NCBI GenBank assembly: GCA_023393095.1
Contig: JAEWMT010000126.1
Span: 1-23,216 of the forward strand
Length of the DNA stretch: 23,216 nt
Source: Bacillota bacterium
GTDB lineage: Bacteria; Bacillota; Clostridia; Lachnospirales; Lachnospiraceae
Reading direction: 5' to 3'
In this document: piece after piece, positions 1 to 8,634 of the stretch
Numbering within the stretch: position 1 is the first letter of the stretch
How the letters are laid out: every line of letters begins with the position of its first letter
Program-made: the position numbers and the translations under genes
The notes under the pieces: model-generated
What the model saw: only the letters and a program-made list of their open reading frames with translations
What the model was told of the DNA's origin: nothing
The model's database searches: none

Positions 1-72
1 GGCTCTTCGCTTATCACGATTATACCACATCTTAGGAAAATTAAAACGAAAAATACTATAAATTTTAAGCTC

Positions 73-1647
73 TTAGTACTCTTTTAGATATTTACCTGCC
101 AGTTTTCCAGCTTTAAAATAGGAATAATTAAAATCACGGATTCCTGTATTTATTTTTGCATTGGCAATTCTATTAGAATAATCTTGTATACTATCCTGTA
201 ATGAAACAGGCCTTGTATCATATTCACTATCATAAGTATTGTTCATTGTCCATCTGTCCAATTCATTTATCAGAGGTAATACGACCGGCGCTGCATCCAG
301 GGATAAATCCCTGGTCAGATATGCCATATCCTGCTGATCAAGTACTTCCTTCTGTGTTGCTAGATAGGTGGCAATGAAATAATCCGGTTTTGCAAAAGAG
401 AATGCAATATAACAGACTGAAATTATAACAACACAATAACGGAATAACGGGAAATCCTTCTTATATTGTAAAATGATAATCCCCGTCAGAACAAAAGCAT
501 CAATTAACAGAGTTAGTAATACAAACAGTCGGAGAAAGGTTAGGTGGTATGCACCGATATATAGTAACATCCGGTAAGCTGCTGAAGCAATCATGATATA
601 GGTACAGGCTGTCATACAGGTTATTAGAATACGTAGCAGCCGGCTTTCCGTAAATAAAGCATTACAGATCAGCATTATTACTATATTAATAAACGTAACT
701 GCCAGTAATTCAAAAAATCCTTTTCTAGCATATTCAGCAAATGTAAATTCCGCCGGTAATGCAAATAAGCCGTCTGCAAACAGAAATACCAGCTGGATTC
801 CACAGAACAATGCATAAATCAGACATAATACTACCATAAAAGTGGCTGCTATCGTAGGATTAGCTTTTGTTCTGATCCTATTATCTTCAACTCCAGAATT
901 GAAAAGTGCGCCGCAGAGAATACAATAGCAGGCAAAGAAGCCAAATATTATCATAAGGATGATGTAGAAGATATCTGCTGAGAATATCGTGTTGAATATA
1001 TTGCCTGTTATATTACCAAACACTAGATCTGCATTTGAAAGAAGAATGGTTATAATAAGCAGCAATGGCAGGGAAATAATGAGACCGAATATGATATTCC
1101 TTACTTTATCATTTTTTAAATACCGGGTAGATTTAAGGAATTTTATTCCATCAATTACCGGCATCCCGACAGCTGCAAAACTATAGAAAATCATACCGAA
1201 CATCCTGCCGCAATGTTTAGCAAAATCCCAGTGTTTATTTTCATAGAATTGATGCAGTAGGGATAAATCCAAGAGAAATAGTATACCTAGAATATTTAAA
1301 AACTGCAGTACACCATTAGCAGTCAGACACGTAGATACTCCAAGCAATAGTACACCAATATAGTACAGCTTGGCGCCCGTCTTTATCCGCAGCGATAGTT
1401 TATTTATAATAAAGCATAGTAAGATGATAATCAGTAAAGAAAATACAAAAACATTAAATCCAAGCCAAGTTTTAAAAAAGAAAAATGTAAAAGACAATCC
1501 AAAAATTAGACTAATAAAACCATAAATCCCGAAATTTTGGTGCACTTTATTAAGCAGTGGGGACTCCGGCTTATTTCCGATTGGTGTCCCGGCTGCAACA
1601 AAACTCTCCTCTTGAGAAGCAGGAGAAACAATATTTAGTTGTTCCAT
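73..1647 (-). CDS. DUF4173 family polytopic membrane protein
   Basis: Predicted 524-residue inner-membrane protein of unknown function. After a hydrophilic N-terminus of about 40 residues there are roughly a dozen hydrophobic helices through residue ~420, then a soluble tail of about 100 residues. The central and C-terminal part (EYARKGFFEL, then YLTFLRLFVL-like helices ending in FAKPDYFIATY) resembles the DUF4173 family as I remember it. The start ATG has a good ribosome binding site (AGGAGG about 9 bases upstream). It is the last gene of the minus-strand operon of small membrane proteins, separated from the CPBP gene by about 150 bases containing short direct repeats, so it may also have its own promoter. 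Family assignment is by pattern recognition; no catalytic motif is visible and the role is unknown. Confidence 0.8.
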   Translation of the reverse strand: MEQLNIVSPASQEESFVAAGTPIGNKPESPLLNKVHQNFGIYGFISLIFGLSFTFFFFKTWLGFNVFVFSLLIIILLCFIINKLSLRIKTGAKLYYIGVLLLGVSTCLTANGVLQFLNILGILFLLDLSLLHQFYENKHWDFAKHCGRMFGMIFYSFAAVGMPVIDGIKFLKSTRYLKNDKVRNIIFGLIISLPLLLIITILLSNADLVFGNITGNIFNTIFSADIFYIILMIIFGFFACYCILCGALFNSGVEDNRIRTKANPTIAATFMVVLCLIYALFCGIQLVFLFADGLFALPAEFTFAEYARKGFFELLAVTFINIVIMLICNALFTESRLLRILITCMTACTYIMIASAAYRMLLYIGAYHLTFLRLFVLLTLLIDAFVLTGIIILQYKKDFPLFRYCVVIISVCYIAFSFAKPDYFIATYLATQKEVLDQQDMAYLTRDLSLDAAPVVLPLINELDRWTMNNTYDSEYDTRPVSLQDSIQDYSNRIANAKINTGIRDFNYSYFKAGKLAGKYLKEY

Positions 1648-1661
1648 AGTAGTAATCCTCC

Positions 1662-1691
1662 TATCTGATTTGTTTGTATCTGATTTGTTTT
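1662..1691. repeat. 15-bp direct repeat, two copies plus degenerate units
   Basis: TATCTGATTTGTTTG occurs at 1662-1676 and again (last base changed) at 1677-1691, followed by decayed versions (TATCCGATCTGATT, TATCTAATC) to about 1735. It fills much of the 148-base gap between the DUF4173 and CPBP genes. No function is evident; slippage-generated sequence is the simplest reading. Confidence 0.6.
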
Positions 1692-1795
1692 CTATCCGAT
1701 CTGATTAATATATCATTTGTTTCTATCTAATCTTTCTTATCCTGCTTGTAGAATCTATTCTGATTCCAATATTAGTTATCCCGATTCCTATTCTG

Positions 1796-2425
1796 CTACC
1801 TTCCAAAAATATTAAGTAAACTGTGCAGCATAATACAGCTATAAGTATTCTTAGTTTTTATTCTGGTGAGCCCTGTTGCCGCTCCATACACCACTCCAAT
1901 CAAGGCTTTATTTAACATAACATAATTCATATTAGTATCCGTGAAATGCTGACTTGAATTATAGTAAATAATATCCCAGTATCCCAGATGCCACAGCCCA
2001 AACAGCAATGTTGTAATAAGAAACACCTGGTAATCTTTTTTACCGCTTTTCTTTATCTTATCCCACAGAAATCCCCGGAATAGCAGCTCCTCAAATATTG
2101 GAAAGAGTAGTACAACTTTTATTGCCATGCTGACTCCTTCTAAATCATGATCTGAAAAGCATACCAGTGGTAAAACAAATAATAATGTAATTACAGCAGC
2201 AGCTATGATATATAGGGTCTTTGATCTTCTGCTTTTATTACTCAGATCCAGACCAAGGCTATTCCTATCCGGTCTGAACAGAAAATATAGAATAGCTCCT
2301 ATGATGATAAAGATGAAATCATTATATGCAACTGCCGGCTCATAAACTGCTTGCAAAAGCATCACGAATCCGGCTCTCAACGCCTGAATGATAATCAATA
2401 AAGCTATCATGCCTATCATCTGCAT
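1796..2425 (-). CDS. CPBP family intramembrane glutamic endopeptidase-like protein
   Basis: 209-residue membrane protein of the CPBP (CAAX protease and bacteriocin-processing, ABI) family. The three family motifs are present in order: EExxxR within FEELLFRGFL (Glu112, Glu113, Arg117), FxxxH as FGLWH (His146), and HxxxN as HSLLN (His201). About six hydrophobic helices surround them. These residues form the intramembrane active site of the family, so the enzyme looks intact; the substrate cannot be told from sequence. The start lies 4 bases past the XRE stop codon, and its ribosome binding site (GAGGAG) sits inside the end of the XRE gene, indicating translational coupling. Family members often act in bacteriocin self-immunity or signalling, but no bacteriocin gene is visible here. 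Confidence 0.88.
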   Translation of the reverse strand: MQMIGMIALLIIIQALRAGFVMLLQAVYEPAVAYNDFIFIIIGAILYFLFRPDRNSLGLDLSNKSRRSKTLYIIAAAVITLLFVLPLVCFSDHDLEGVSMAIKVVLLFPIFEELLFRGFLWDKIKKSGKKDYQVFLITTLLFGLWHLGYWDIIYYNSSQHFTDTNMNYVMLNKALIGVVYGAATGLTRIKTKNTYSCIMLHSLLNIFGR

Positions 2426-2429
2426 TTAC

Positions 2430-2639
2430 TCAACTCTCCTCTTCAACATATTGAAGGATATCTCCAGGCTGGCAGTTTAGTGCTTTGCAGATAGCTTCCA
2501 AAGTATTGAACCGTATTGCTTTTGCCTTATTATTTTTAAGGATGGACAGATTCGCCATTGTGATATCTACCTGTTCTGCTAGTTCTGTTAATCCAATCTT
2601 TCTTTGTGCCATTACGACATCCAGATTTACTACTATCAT
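2430..2639 (-). CDS. XRE/Cro family transcriptional regulator (YozG-like)
   Basis: 69-residue single-domain helix-turn-helix protein. The HTH core is LTELAEQVDITMANLSILKN (residues 18-37), followed by the C-terminal signature ICKALNCQPGDILQY typical of the small YozG-type XRE group. AGGAGG precedes the ATG. It lies between the DUF2975 gene (11 bases upstream) and the CPBP gene (4 bases downstream). DUF2975 membrane protein next to a YozG-like regulator is a recurrent Firmicutes pairing. Autoregulation through the inverted repeat at 3655-3705 is a reasonable inference. The phage-type regulator at 15635 shares the LNCQPGDI signature. Confidence 0.93.
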   Translation of the reverse strand: MIVVNLDVVMAQRKIGLTELAEQVDITMANLSILKNNKAKAIRFNTLEAICKALNCQPGDILQYVEEES

Positions 2640-2650
2640 ATATGGCCCTC

Positions 2651-3100
2651 CTAGATGGTTAAATCATTTTCCAGTTTATAAGTTACAGCCTGATCAAATA
2701 CCTGTGAAAGTACCAGGGAAAACAATCCTGCTATTAAGAATACTGCAACAAGCACAAGGCCTGCTGGAGTTATGATAAAAATCTGTCGTATTAACATTAA
2801 TGCTGAAATTGCAAATGAGTAAATTCCCATCCACCGTAATGACTTCACGTTCTTATTGATAAAAGGATTTTCCTGTATCACTGTTCGAAACAAGTTTCGA
2901 AGCTCCCATAAAATCAAAATTGCAAAGATACCTGCCAGCATATAAATAATGCAGAATGGAAGGTAAAACTTCTTTATGAAACTCAGGTAATTACCTACAT
3001 AATGAAAACTCACTGGTACTGTAATACAGACACCAATTCCGGTAAAGAACATAAAATCCAATAAGATTTTTGTAAACCGTACTAAAGGATTCTTACTCAT
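2651..3100 (-). CDS. DUF2975 family membrane protein
   Basis: Integral membrane protein with four predicted helices, resembling DUF2975 (family of unknown function usually adjacent to YozG-like XRE regulators, as here). A slightly longer frame begins at 3118, but GGAGG lies immediately after that ATG and 11 bases before the ATG at 3100, so the shorter 149-residue form (MSKNPLVRF...) is preferred. The central polar stretch RNLFRTVIQENPFINKNVK between helices 2 and 3 is the most conserved-looking part. It belongs to the same operon as the XRE gene 11 bases downstream. Function unknown; a membrane partner controlling the regulator has been suggested by context only. Confidence 0.8.
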   Translation of the reverse strand: MSKNPLVRFTKILLDFMFFTGIGVCITVPVSFHYVGNYLSFIKKFYLPFCIIYMLAGIFAILILWELRNLFRTVIQENPFINKNVKSLRWMGIYSFAISALMLIRQIFIITPAGLVLVAVFLIAGLFSLVLSQVFDQAVTYKLENDLTI

Positions 3101-3162
3101 ATCAAATATTTCCTCCATTTCAGCGCATATTTTAGCGCATTTATGTTGTTACCAAGGATTAC

Positions 3163-3564
3163 TCAGGTACTGACTTTGTGTGTGTAGAGGCTTAGAGCAA
3201 CCTGAATAAAACCAAGAATAGAAAACTGCAAGCTTGCCATATAACTTTCACCTAATACGATGATCTGAAGCAAGATACTTAATAATGTAAAAGTTCCCAT
3301 GATTCCAGATATAAACCAATTTTTACCGTTTTCATTCATAAAACATAGCAAGGATGCTGCTATATTGCCTATTCCAAATAGTAAAATTATTAAAATACCT
3401 GGAGCTACCCAGCTATGGAATGGCGTCCTACTACTCCACTCTAGCGGATATTCCAGAAATATTCCACTGTCTGATCTAATCATTAATAATCCGGTATAGA
3501 TTGCTCCAACTGCAAGTATTAAATCATAAGTTCCAAGTAAATAGTTTCGTACCTTTAATTTCAT
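3163..3564 (-). CDS. small polytopic membrane protein, function unknown
   Basis: 133-residue hydrophobic protein with four predicted membrane helices (about residues 10-28, 52-74, 83-103, 107-127) and no recognisable catalytic motif. The start ATG has a near-ideal site (AAGGAGG, 5 bases upstream). It is the first gene of the minus-strand operon: promoter elements lie about 75-100 bases upstream and the DUF2975 gene follows after about 60 bases. I do not recognise the family. Confidence 0.75.
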   Translation of the reverse strand: MKLKVRNYLLGTYDLILAVGAIYTGLLMIRSDSGIFLEYPLEWSSRTPFHSWVAPGILIILLFGIGNIAASLLCFMNENGKNWFISGIMGTFTLLSILLQIIVLGESYMASLQFSILGFIQVALSLYTHKVST

Positions 3565-3635
3565 GTAACCTCCTTCTGTTGATCACAAGAGAGCGCTCAG
3601 CTTGTAATTATATTCCATATGATTATTTTATAGAT

Positions 3636-3664
3636 AATATATCACTACAAAAAATGAATGTCAA
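3636..3664 (-). promoter_or_regulatory. Sigma-A type promoter of the XRE/DUF2975/CPBP operon
   Basis: Minus-strand -35 TTGACA (3659-3664), 17-base spacer, -10 TATATT (3636-3641): 11 of 12 consensus bases. It points to the gene starting at 3564. The -35 hexamer lies inside one arm of the perfect inverted repeat at 3655-3705. Confidence 0.78.
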
Positions 3665-3705
3665 TAATATTTTATCGTTTTTCAATAAATTATTATTGAC
3701 ATTCA
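3655..3705. repeat. Perfect 15-bp inverted repeat overlapping the operon promoter
   Basis: TGAATGTCAATAATA (3655-3669) is exactly complementary to TATTATTGACATTCA (3691-3705), with 21 A+T-rich bases between. Both arms carry TTGACA in outward orientation. There is no T-run on either side, so it does not read as a terminator. A double operator, possibly for the XRE protein encoded in the operon, is the best guess. Confidence 0.65.
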
Positions 3706-3805
3706 GCAAAATAATATTCTTTTAAACGTTAAAAGGCTTAATAGTAAAACAAGATGCAATGTTTGCAACCGACAACTGAACTTTTGTAATCGAAATGCAG
3801 GAACA

Positions 3806-6337
3806 TTATTTATCCAAAAGTTTCTTCACCAAAGTAACTGCAGACTGTGCATCATCAGAATAACCATCCGCTCCAATTTCCTTCGCGTAGCTTTCAGTCA
3901 CAACCGCACCGCCTATGATAATCTTAGCCTTTAATCCGGCTTCTTTTGCCAGCTCTACTACACGCTTCATTTCTACCATTGTGGTCGTCATGAGTGCGGA
4001 CAATGCAATGATATCTGCATTCTCTTCTTTGGCTTTCTGAATAATCTGTTCGGAAGGAACATCCTTACCCAGATCAATTACACGGAAACCGTAGTTTTTC
4101 AGCATTAAGGTTACCAGGTTCTTACCAATATCGTGAACATCGCCCGATACGGTAGCTATTACTATCGTTCCCTTACTGCTTCCCGATTGTTTCTGAATTT
4201 TGGGTTCCAGATAATCAATCGCAGTCTTCATTGCCTCTGCACCAGCAATTAGCTGGGGCAAGAAATAAATCTGTTTATCATATAAACGCCCAACCTCATT
4301 AATCGCCGGTATGAGAGTTTGTTCTATCAGTACTTCTGGTAAAATCCCGTTCTCTAATTCCTGATCTGCCAAAGCAATCACAATCTTCTTATTTCCCTTT
4401 ACCACAGCATCGAAGATAGCTTTTCGGCTACCAGTTACAGTATCTCCCATCAATTGATTAGCTTTACTAGTATCCGAATCATGTGATACGTTTAATTTTT
4501 CTGCAGTCTTAGTCCCTGCTGATTTATTACTATCAGCTTTGGCAGCTGCTCCTGTCGAAATGACAGTCGGTCTTTGTGTAACTCGTTCAATATAATGAGT
4601 TGCAGCATCTTCCATTCCACGCAGCAGATCTGCTGCAAGTGCTGTATTAACCAGCAAATCCTGTGAAGGGTTTGCAATTGCCATCGTAAGTCCGGCTTGT
4701 ATCGCAAAGGATAAAAATGTACTGTTAATAAATTGGCGTTCCGGTAAGCCAAAGGAGATATTTGATAAACCAACGATGGAAGCAATTCCAAGTTCTTCCC
4801 TGCAATAACGTATCGTTTCAAGTGCATCCTCTGCTGCAAAATTATTGGCTCCGATTGTATTAACGAGTCCATCAATGATAATATCCTCTTTTGTAAGTCC
4901 AAGTTCAAAGGCTTTTTCTAAGATCATATGAATAATCTGCTTCTTCTCAGCTAGATCCTTCGGAAGACCCTTATCCGATAATGGCAGCAGGATAAACATT
5001 GCCCCATATTTCTTAGCGATTGGAATCAGCTTCTCAAATTTCTCTTTTTCAAGAGAAATCGAATTAATTAATGCTCTACCGGGATATATTCTTAATGCAG
5101 CTTCCACTACGTGAATATGGCTAGAGTCTATACATAGTGGCAGCTCCGTTTTCATCTGAATCTCCTGAAGCACCTGAAGCATAGTTTCTTTTTCATCAAT
5201 ACCGTTCATTCCTACATTAATATCCAGTACATCTGCTCCAAGCTCCTTCTGCTCTGCTGCCATCTCATTAACAATATCAAAAACACCTTCCTTAAGCTCT
5301 GCCTGCAAAGCTTTTTTCCCCGTTGGATTAATTCTCTCACCTACGATCATAAATCGTCCATCAAGAGGGATTTCAACTGTGTTACGCTCCGTTGTCAAGG
5401 CTCTGATATGATGTGTATTAATCGGCTTCGGCTGTATCTCCTTAACCTGCTGTGCCAATAGCCTGATATGTTCCGGTGTTGTTCCGCAGCAACCACCAAC
5501 TAGATTTGCACCAGCATCCACTAGCTTTTGCATTTCAAGTGCAAATTCTTCCGCTTCCATCGGAAATACTGTCTTTCCATCAACAAGCTGCGGAAGGCCT
5601 GCATTTGGTTTCGCCATAAGTGGAATATGGGCATACTCTTTCATTTCTCTGATAATGTCATACATCTTATCAGGACCAGTGGAACAATTGACACCAACCG
5701 CATCTGCCCCCATAGCCTGTAATACAATGACAGCCGTCTTAGGATCCGTACCGAATAAGGTTCTCCCACTTTCATCAAATGTTAATGATACTATAACTGG
5801 AAGATCACAGGATTCCTTGACAGCCAGTAAAGCAGCCCTGCATTCCTGGAGGCTCATCATGGTTTCTATCATCACCAGATCAACCTCTTCATTGACAAGA
5901 TAGTTAAGCTGTTCTTTGTATACTTCAACCAGTTCCTCAAAGGAAAGTGATCCAACTGGCTGAACCTGAACTCCGGTCATTGCTAAATCTGCGGCGATAT
6001 AAACTTTTTTGTTATTACCGGTTTTGCTTCTATAATTTTTTACTGCTTCCTTCGATAAATTTACTAAACCCTTATTAATCTCTTTGATCTGATTTTCTAA
6101 ACCATATTCGGCCAACTTAATTCGATTTGCTGTAAATGTCGGTATTAGAATAATATCGGAACCGGCATCCAAAAATTCGTTTTGAAGCTCTATGATTGCC
6201 TGTGGATTTTTTAAAATCCAATCCTCAGGGCAGACTCCTACCGGCATACCACCACGTTTTTGAAGATTGCTTCCCGTAGCTCCATCAAGTAATATAATTT
6301 TAGATTGAACCAATTCTTTAAATTCATTCTTTGTCAT
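3806..6337 (-). CDS. metH: Cobalamin-dependent methionine synthase (no reactivation domain)
   Basis: 843-residue enzyme that transfers a methyl group from methyl-tetrahydrofolate to homocysteine through bound cobalamin. Domains in order: homocysteine-binding zinc barrel (about 1-300; DGATG at 18-22, zinc ligands Cys218 and Cys283/Cys284 in GGCCGTTPE), pterin-binding barrel (about 325-590; GERINPTG, DINVG, IDSS), B12 cap helices (about 632-712), and B12-binding Rossmann domain (about 723-843) with the lower-ligand motif DVHDIGKN (His735). The C-terminal SAM-binding reactivation domain of E. coli MetH is absent, as is usual in clostridia, so another protein must reactivate the cofactor. A 35-residue Ser/Lys/Ala/Thr-rich linker (about 594-630) joins the pterin and cap domains. 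It lies downstream of the methylene-THF reductase fusion, which supplies its methyl donor. Confidence 0.97.
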   Translation of the reverse strand: MTKNEFKELVQSKIILLDGATGSNLQKRGGMPVGVCPEDWILKNPQAIIELQNEFLDAGSDIILIPTFTANRIKLAEYGLENQIKEINKGLVNLSKEAVKNYRSKTGNNKKVYIAADLAMTGVQVQPVGSLSFEELVEVYKEQLNYLVNEEVDLVMIETMMSLQECRAALLAVKESCDLPVIVSLTFDESGRTLFGTDPKTAVIVLQAMGADAVGVNCSTGPDKMYDIIREMKEYAHIPLMAKPNAGLPQLVDGKTVFPMEAEEFALEMQKLVDAGANLVGGCCGTTPEHIRLLAQQVKEIQPKPINTHHIRALTTERNTVEIPLDGRFMIVGERINPTGKKALQAELKEGVFDIVNEMAAEQKELGADVLDINVGMNGIDEKETMLQVLQEIQMKTELPLCIDSSHIHVVEAALRIYPGRALINSISLEKEKFEKLIPIAKKYGAMFILLPLSDKGLPKDLAEKKQIIHMILEKAFELGLTKEDIIIDGLVNTIGANNFAAEDALETIRYCREELGIASIVGLSNISFGLPERQFINSTFLSFAIQAGLTMAIANPSQDLLVNTALAADLLRGMEDAATHYIERVTQRPTVISTGAAAKADSNKSAGTKTAEKLNVSHDSDTSKANQLMGDTVTGSRKAIFDAVVKGNKKIVIALADQELENGILPEVLIEQTLIPAINEVGRLYDKQIYFLPQLIAGAEAMKTAIDYLEPKIQKQSGSSKGTIVIATVSGDVHDIGKNLVTLMLKNYGFRVIDLGKDVPSEQIIQKAKEENADIIALSALMTTTMVEMKRVVELAKEAGLKAKIIIGGAVVTESYAKEIGADGYSDDAQSAVTLVKKLLDK

Positions 6338-6388
6338 ATATCAATCTCCCCATTCTTTGGTTAATTACAAAACTATATGATTTTTGTT

Positions 6389-6495
6389 ATTGTATACATG
6401 GTAAATATATATTTCCCCGCTCCAATGCTTCCTTCGGGCATAAGTTTTTTGATACTTTACTTTCGTTGAGAATTAGTTTTTTCTGTGTATACAAT
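6389..6495. repeat. Intergenic repeat copy A with TGTATACA-type ends
   Basis: The 10-bp ends ATTGTATACA (6389-6398) and TGTATACAAT (6486-6495) are perfect inverted repeats, and each is nearly the palindrome TTGTATACAA. The interior (CCGCTCCAATGCTTCCTT) and the flank up to about 6535 match a second copy at 9877-9947. It occupies the gap between the methylene-THF reductase gene and metH. In the direction of metH the outer flank gives TTGTGA, 17 bases, TATTGT, a weak promoter overlapping the first palindrome. Function is uncertain: paired operator, mobile miniature repeat, or decayed coding sequence. Confidence 0.7.
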
Positions 6496-6579
6496 ATTAA
6501 TAGTTTATTAGTTTCACAATTGACCTATAATATTTTTACTTTATAAATTTTGCCGATTAACTTGATCATCGCAACTAGC

Positions 6580-8376
6580 CTATTTTCTTAATATTTTATC
6601 CATTAGGCTTACTCTGTTAAATGGCAGCATAAAATAATAACCATCCGCAATCGGATCAAGCATCTCCATCACCTCACGGGCTATGGTTGCGCCGACATTT
6701 TCCGCCTCTTCCTTTGACATATCGGGATGATATCTGTTTACAATGTCGTCCGGCACATTGATCCCTGTAAATTCATTTTTGATAAAACAGGCGTTACGAT
6801 AGCTTACTAGAGGCATAATCCCGCATAATATTTTCGTATCCACCTTCTCTTTTATGCTTTTTATTCTTTTAACATCCTCGATAGAATAAATTGGTTGTGT
6901 TAGAAAATAGGTTGCACCGGCTTCCATTTTTCTCTTCATACGTTCCACGATTTTATCAATATTACCTCTTCCATGATTCAGGGCACCCCCGTAATGGAAA
7001 GGATCTCCCGAAAAATGTTCCACATTCATCTCCCCAACAAACTCCATCAGACGAACGGAATTATAGTCGAATACACCGGTTGTCTTAATTCTGCTTTCTC
7101 CTGGAACAGGATCACCTGTTACAATCAGAAGGTTTCTAATCCCATGAATGTAGGCTCCTAACAGAGTGGAGCGAATTGATATCATATTACGATCCCTGCA
7201 GCAGATATGAGGCATAACCTTAAGTCCCGTCTCTTCTGCTATTTTAATACTCATCAAGATGGAATCCACCCTACTTCTTCCCATCGGCGAATCGGCAAAG
7301 GTAATCAAATCAGCTCCGCTGTTCTTAAGTAAATGTGCACATTCCATAACCTTATCGATATCAGCATCGTAGGGTGGATCAAGTTCAACTGCAATGACCT
7401 TTTTACCGCTCTTAAGGAGTTGATCGAATTCATTCTCTTTTACTGTTTTTACTAAGGGATCATCGGGTGCTGCCTGACTTCGAGTAAGTTCATGCTCCTT
7501 AATATCGATCGATATATTTAAATCCGCAATATATTCAGGTGTTGTACCGCAGCAACCTCCAAGGATATCGACTCCAAGCTCTGCTATCTTTCTCATATTT
7601 TCAGAAAAATACTGTGCGTTATCCATAAACACCATACGATTTTGCATCTGTTCCGGATAGCCTGCATTCGGTGCAGCATAAATGAACTTACCTGAGGGAA
7701 AGGTTATTCTTTTTAATATTCGATACATATGCCCTGAGCCCACTCCACAGTTCAAGCCGCAGGCATCGATTTCATCCATCTGCCCCGCCTTGCTTAGAAT
7801 CCGTCCAGCATTAATACCTGCTGAAGTATATCCGTTCTTATTAACCGAAAAGCTTACCATTATGAAAGCAGCTTTATTTTTTTCTTTTATATATGGAAGT
7901 AGTTTTTCAATATATTTGAGGTTTGGGAAGGTCTCAAAATGAATCCCGTCCATACCTTCTTCCAGAAAGATGTCACACATAAACCTATATTCCTCAAGAA
8001 CCTCTTCTTCTTTGGAATCGGCATTCTCATTGATTGGACCAATATCTCCCATAATCCAGACGGGTTGTAATCCATCGATTGATTTTTGTGACTCAAAGAC
8101 TGCCTGTTTTGCTATCCTACAAGCAGCTTGTATCAACTTTTTCTGTTCCTCTGCATTCATCCTGAGCAGTGTCCTATTGGCTGCAAAGGTATTGGTTCGT
8201 AGCATTCCTGCCCCTGATTTGATATAATCCTTATGTATCCGCCTTATGATATCCGGATCTGACAAATTAGCCAGCTCAGACATCATATCTGCCTTATTTA
8301 CAATCTTGGAATAATAGGTTCCCATGGAACCATCGGGTATCAATCTAAATTTATTAAGATATTCTTTTAACAACAT
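6580..8376 (-). CDS. Bifunctional homocysteine S-methyltransferase / 5,10-methylenetetrahydrofolate reductase
   Basis: 598-residue fusion, same architecture as Bacillus YitJ. The N-terminal half (about 1-290) is a zinc-dependent homocysteine methyltransferase barrel: DGSMGT at 15-20, Cys210 in GLNCGVG, Cys275/Cys276 in GGCCGTTPE. The C-terminal half (about 325-598) is the FAD-dependent reductase MetF/MTHFR barrel (AVELDPP near 329-335, VTGDP, YFLTQPIY). The reductase makes methyl-THF, which MetH downstream can use. The N-terminal domain may transfer methyl groups to homocysteine from another donor or serve a structural role. AAGGA lies 9 bases from the ATG, and a promoter with perfect TATAAT is seen at 8424-8429. 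The 242-base gap to metH contains a repeat, so cotranscription is likely but not certain. Confidence 0.95.
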   Translation of the reverse strand: MLLKEYLNKFRLIPDGSMGTYYSKIVNKADMMSELANLSDPDIIRRIHKDYIKSGAGMLRTNTFAANRTLLRMNAEEQKKLIQAACRIAKQAVFESQKSIDGLQPVWIMGDIGPINENADSKEEEVLEEYRFMCDIFLEEGMDGIHFETFPNLKYIEKLLPYIKEKNKAAFIMVSFSVNKNGYTSAGINAGRILSKAGQMDEIDACGLNCGVGSGHMYRILKRITFPSGKFIYAAPNAGYPEQMQNRMVFMDNAQYFSENMRKIAELGVDILGGCCGTTPEYIADLNISIDIKEHELTRSQAAPDDPLVKTVKENEFDQLLKSGKKVIAVELDPPYDADIDKVMECAHLLKNSGADLITFADSPMGRSRVDSILMSIKIAEETGLKVMPHICCRDRNMISIRSTLLGAYIHGIRNLLIVTGDPVPGESRIKTTGVFDYNSVRLMEFVGEMNVEHFSGDPFHYGGALNHGRGNIDKIVERMKRKMEAGATYFLTQPIYSIEDVKRIKSIKEKVDTKILCGIMPLVSYRNACFIKNEFTGINVPDDIVNRYHPDMSKEEAENVGATIAREVMEMLDPIADGYYFMLPFNRVSLMDKILRK

Positions 8377-8423
8377 GTTTTTTCATCCTTAAATTACTTA
8401 TTAATCGTTTCAATATTTTTCAC

Positions 8424-8452
8424 ATTATATATCATTCTATCAAAAGCCACAA
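8424..8452 (-). promoter_or_regulatory. Probable promoter of the methionine gene pair
   Basis: Minus-strand TTGTGG (8447-8452), 17 bases, TATAAT (8424-8429). The -10 is perfect and the -35 weak. It lies about 50 bases before the reductase fusion start. No S-box, T-box or B12 element was recognised between it and the ATG. Confidence 0.55.
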
Positions 8453-8535
8453 GCATTTATGTAAAAGAATATGTTTACTATGTTTTCAAACAAATTAGTA
8501 TATTAATATGTTTTCATTTCTGATACTAGAAATTA

Positions 8536-8544
8536 TGATATAAT
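8536..8544 (+). promoter_or_regulatory. Extended -10 promoter candidate for the DUF2752 gene
   Basis: TGATATAAT gives a TGn extension and a perfect TATAAT (8539-8544); no good -35 is present at 17 bases. It points to the gene starting at 8635 and is divergent from the methionine promoter. Confidence 0.45.
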
Positions 8545-8634
8545 GTTAATATTCCTTCCATTCAGTTATACCTTCAAACAAACGAAGATAAGATTTTCCT
8601 TAGAATATAATAAATAAGGAGCAGAAGCATTTTT

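Noticed and set aside
4492..4908. 138-codon frame inside metH on the same strand
   Set aside because: Alternative frame of metH without a ribosome binding site or recognisable family; metH is continuous across it.
8377..8634. Possible SAM (S-box) or cobalamin riboswitch upstream of the methionine genes
   Set aside because: No S-box core or B12 box could be recognised on the minus strand here or in 6338-6579; the region is plain A+T-rich sequence with promoter elements and a repeat.
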